Part shown: positions 15,509 through 17,143 of the stretch, piece after piece
Position numbering within the stretch: the stretch's first letter is position 1
How the letters are laid out: the number at the start of each line of letters is the position of its first letter
DNA from: an uncultured Anaerotruncus sp.
GTDB lineage: Bacteria; Bacillota; Clostridia; Oscillospirales; CAG-272
Assembly: GCA_905210995.1 (NCBI GenBank)
Contig: CAJLZE010000049.1
Location: forward strand, 1 to 17,143
Direction of reading: 5' to 3'
DNA length: 17,143 nucleotides
Notes under the pieces: model-generated
Databases searched by the model: none
What the model was told of the DNA's origin: nothing
What the model saw: only the letters and a program-made list of their open reading frames with translations
Made by a program: the position numbers and the translations under genes

Positions 15509-15537
15509 ATTTTACCGCATACGTGATGCTTTGTCAA
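15509..15537 (-). promoter_or_regulatory. Sigma-A promoter of the EEP lipoprotein-GNAT operon
   Basis: On the minus strand TTGACA (15537-15532), a 17 bp spacer, and TAAAAT (15514-15509, 5/6) are present. The ATG at 15477 is about 32 nt downstream of the -10. It is divergent from the promoter at 15602-15630. Confidence 0.8.
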
Positions 15538-15601
15538 GCCCGTTATGAGCCCGCGCCGACCGGAGTTTCATGATATTTTGCCCTGCATTTGTGTGTGGGT
15601 G

Positions 15602-15630
15602 TTGACATTTTCGTAAAAGGATGATAAAAT
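15602..15630 (+). promoter_or_regulatory. Sigma-A promoter of the VanW gene
   Basis: TTGACA (15602-15607), a 17 bp spacer ending in TGA, and TAAAAT (15625-15630) form an extended -10 promoter. It lies 95 bp before the start codon at 15726. The 15631-15711 leader shows no convincing gene. Confidence 0.75.
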
Positions 15631-15725
15631 AAATGTGTAACAAATAATAGATCAAAAATATATTTTGACGGAAATATGCTGCCGTGGCTGCCGCAAAGTC
15701 CGAAAAACACGGAGGAAGCTGCGAT

Positions 15726-16568
15726 ATGGAACAGACAGGTGTACGGGAAGACGCGAAAATGCCGGTGAAGCGTTCACGGCTCAGACTGAAGCTGGGTACC
15801 ATGTATTACGGCGCATGAAGGTGGTGCCTTTGGCTGAAAATGCGCGGCACATTTGCGCGCGAGCGGCTGCGTGAGCCGCTTGAGTATACATATTTCACGC
15901 ACAGGACGCCGATGCTGCGACGCCTCAGAAACGTTGATATGTGGATGCAGCACAACAAGGTGACGAATCTGCGCCTTGCCGTGAAAAAGCTGAACGGAAT
16001 AGTTATACACCCCGGCGAAACATTCAGCTATTGGTATCTCATCGGAATGCCGACGCGTCTCAAGGGCTACAAAAAGGGCATGATACTTCGCAACGGACAT
16101 TTTGAGGCGGGTATCGGGGGCGGGATGTGCCAGCTTTCGAATCTCATCTTCTGGATGGCGATACACACGCCGCTCACCGTTACCGAGCGGCACCGTCACA
16201 GCTATGACGTGTTCCCGGATTCAAACCGCACGCAGCCGTTTGCCAGCGGCGCGACCTGTTCCTATCCGCATGTCGATCTGATGATAAGGAACGACACGGA
16301 CGATGATTATCAGATCCTTCTCAATGTCGGCGACGAATATCTTGAAGGAGAGATACGTTCGTCCGCAGAGCCGCAGTACCGTTTTGAGGTGACCGAGCGC
16401 GGTCACGAGATGCGGCACGAGTTTTGGGGCGGTTACACGCGCCGCAACGAGATATGGCGGCAGGTGTACGATCGTGACGGGAATCTCGTAGATGACAGTC
16501 TGCTTATAAAAAACTGTGCGATAATGATGTATACGCCTTATCTTTCCGGGGCGAAGGAGACCGACTGA
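15726..16568 (+). pseudogene. VanW-family gene with in-frame TGA at codon 31
   Basis: The natural start is the ATG at 15726, with GGAGG at 15712-15716. Thirty codons later (MEQTGVREDAKM... ending MYYGA) comes TGA at 15816-15818. The same frame then continues as VanW (RWCLWLKMRGTFARERL, FTHRTPMLRRLRNVDMWM, IHPGETFSYWYLIG, IGGGMCQLSNLIFWM at 130-144, RTQPFASGATC, WGGYTRRNE) to the stop at 16568. The total of 280 codons fits the roughly 275-residue family, and the reading resumes exactly in frame, so this is a single nonsense change. An ATG at 15840 could restart translation without the first 38 residues, but no good ribosome site precedes it. VanW occurs beside vanB vancomycin-resistance genes and in many Clostridia; its biochemical role is unknown, and this copy has no van genes near it, so resistance should not be inferred. 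Confidence 0.85.
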
Positions 16569-16599
16569 TATACTGATATATGAAACGGGGGATCGTGTC

Positions 16600-17124
16600 A
16601 TGAAAAGAAAGATCGGGACCTGCGCCGTCATTTCGTTTGTACTGAGCGGAATGGGGCTCGTGTCGTTTCTGTTTACGTTTTTCAACTATTGCAGGTACGG
16701 ATCCTTGAAGGCCGTACCGTCCGGCGGCGGAGGGTATACCGCACAACACGTTTTTTCACGCGGCAATATTCCGGCATTGCTGTATATGGCGGTCATCATT
16801 GCTTTGAGCGCCGTGACCGCTGCCGCAGCATGGCGCAGCGCAAAAGAGAAAACGCGCTTGCACGCCGCGATCTACATGGCGGGGTGCTTTGTGCTCGGCT
16901 TATCTGCGCCGGCGCTCATGCTTTTGTTTGAAACGGAGCTGCTTTACGAGTTTACGCTCCTGCGCGCCGTCTGTATCGGGGGCGCTCCCGTTTTTGCGAT
17001 TTTTATGCTGCTCAAATTCGTTCCGCTGCTTGCTGCGGGCATCCTCGCCGTGCCGTATGTTATCGGATTTACGCCGCGTACGGGCGCTGCAGGTAACGGC
17101 GATGCCGCGAGCACGGCAAATTGA
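16600..17124 (+). CDS. Hypothetical membrane protein
   Basis: This 174-residue protein is not one I recognise. Likely membrane segments are about 7-29, 57-77, 88-110 and 122-155, the last possibly two helices. A Gly-rich loop (SGGGGYTAQHVFSRGN, 41-56) lies between the first two, probably outside. The tail (TPRTGAAGNGDAASTAN) is small and polar. GGGGGA lies about 8 nt before the ATG, and the gene starts 31 nt after the VanW stop, so it is probably co-transcribed with it. No motif points to a function. The stop at 17122-17124 is close to the window end, and no terminator is visible. Confidence 0.7.
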   Translation: MKRKIGTCAVISFVLSGMGLVSFLFTFFNYCRYGSLKAVPSGGGGYTAQHVFSRGNIPALLYMAVIIALSAVTAAAAWRSAKEKTRLHAAIYMAGCFVLGLSAPALMLLFETELLYEFTLLRAVCIGGAPVFAIFMLLKFVPLLAAGILAVPYVIGFTPRTGAAGNGDAASTAN

Positions 17125-17143
17125 TAACATCGTGGCTGCCGCG

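Noticed and set aside
15816..15860. TGA in VanW as a selenocysteine codon
   Set aside because: Only a very small AAGG/CCTT hairpin follows, not a convincing bacterial SECIS, and VanW is not a known selenoprotein family.
15726..16568. Vancomycin resistance locus
   Set aside because: VanW alone is widespread in Clostridia without resistance. No vanR, vanS, vanH, vanX or ligase gene is in the window, and this copy is interrupted.

Overview
The window looks like chromosomal DNA of a GC-rich gut-type member of the Clostridia. The evidence is GC-rich coding sequence set against AT-rich promoters, strong AGGAGG-type ribosome binding sites, near-consensus sigma-A promoters with a 17 bp spacer, lipoproteins with short Cys lipoboxes, and oxygen-sensitive Fe-S enzymes (old yellow enzyme family, aconitase X, iron-sulfur L-serine dehydratase). 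The taxonomic placement is inference from style and gene content. TGA and TAA both serve as ordinary stops.

Layout. (1) 1-2470: the 3' end of a sulfatase gene (+) converges on a lipoprotein gene (-) carrying a phosphodiester-glycosidase (NAGPA) domain. A perfect 13 bp bidirectional terminator lies between them. (2) 2440-5672: two consensus promoters fire in opposite directions. The rightward one drives a 968-residue PreP-type M16C metallopeptidase that ends at an 18 bp perfect-stem terminator. (3) 5692-11734: a tight operon of five genes: an OYE-family flavoprotein/2-enoate reductase-like enzyme, aconitase X large and small subunits, a single-chain L-serine dehydratase-like enzyme, and a small HExxH metallopeptidase whose reading frame is broken. 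(4) 11782-12444: a four-helix membrane protein with its own promoter. (5) 12434-12873: a tRNA-Arg(ACG) gene on the minus strand with promoter, leader hairpin and terminator. Behind it is a roughly 167 bp imperfect tandem repeat containing a second copy of the tRNA 3' tail. (6) 12910-15537: a minus-strand pair, a lipoprotein with a DNase I-like (EEP) domain followed by a GNAT acetyltransferase. (7) 15602-17124: a VanW-family gene interrupted by an in-frame TGA at codon 31, then a membrane protein.

How the genes may work together. The central operon joins a reductase of activated C=C bonds, a two-subunit Fe-S hydro-lyase and an Fe-S ammonia-lyase. Two of the junctions have almost no gap (1 nt) or a 4 nt overlap, so this looks like one anaerobic catabolic route for a hydroxy acid or hydroxy-amino acid. 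The substrate cannot be read from sequence. The two lipoproteins share a design (lipobox, then two GH67-N-like alpha/beta domains, then different hydrolase domains). With the sulfatase they suggest extracellular processing of glycans or phosphodiesters.

The least explained parts are the OYE-AcnX-dehydratase operon and the structured tandem repeat behind tRNA-Arg. Two genes (metallopeptidase, VanW) each carry a single lesion that could be real decay or an assembly error.
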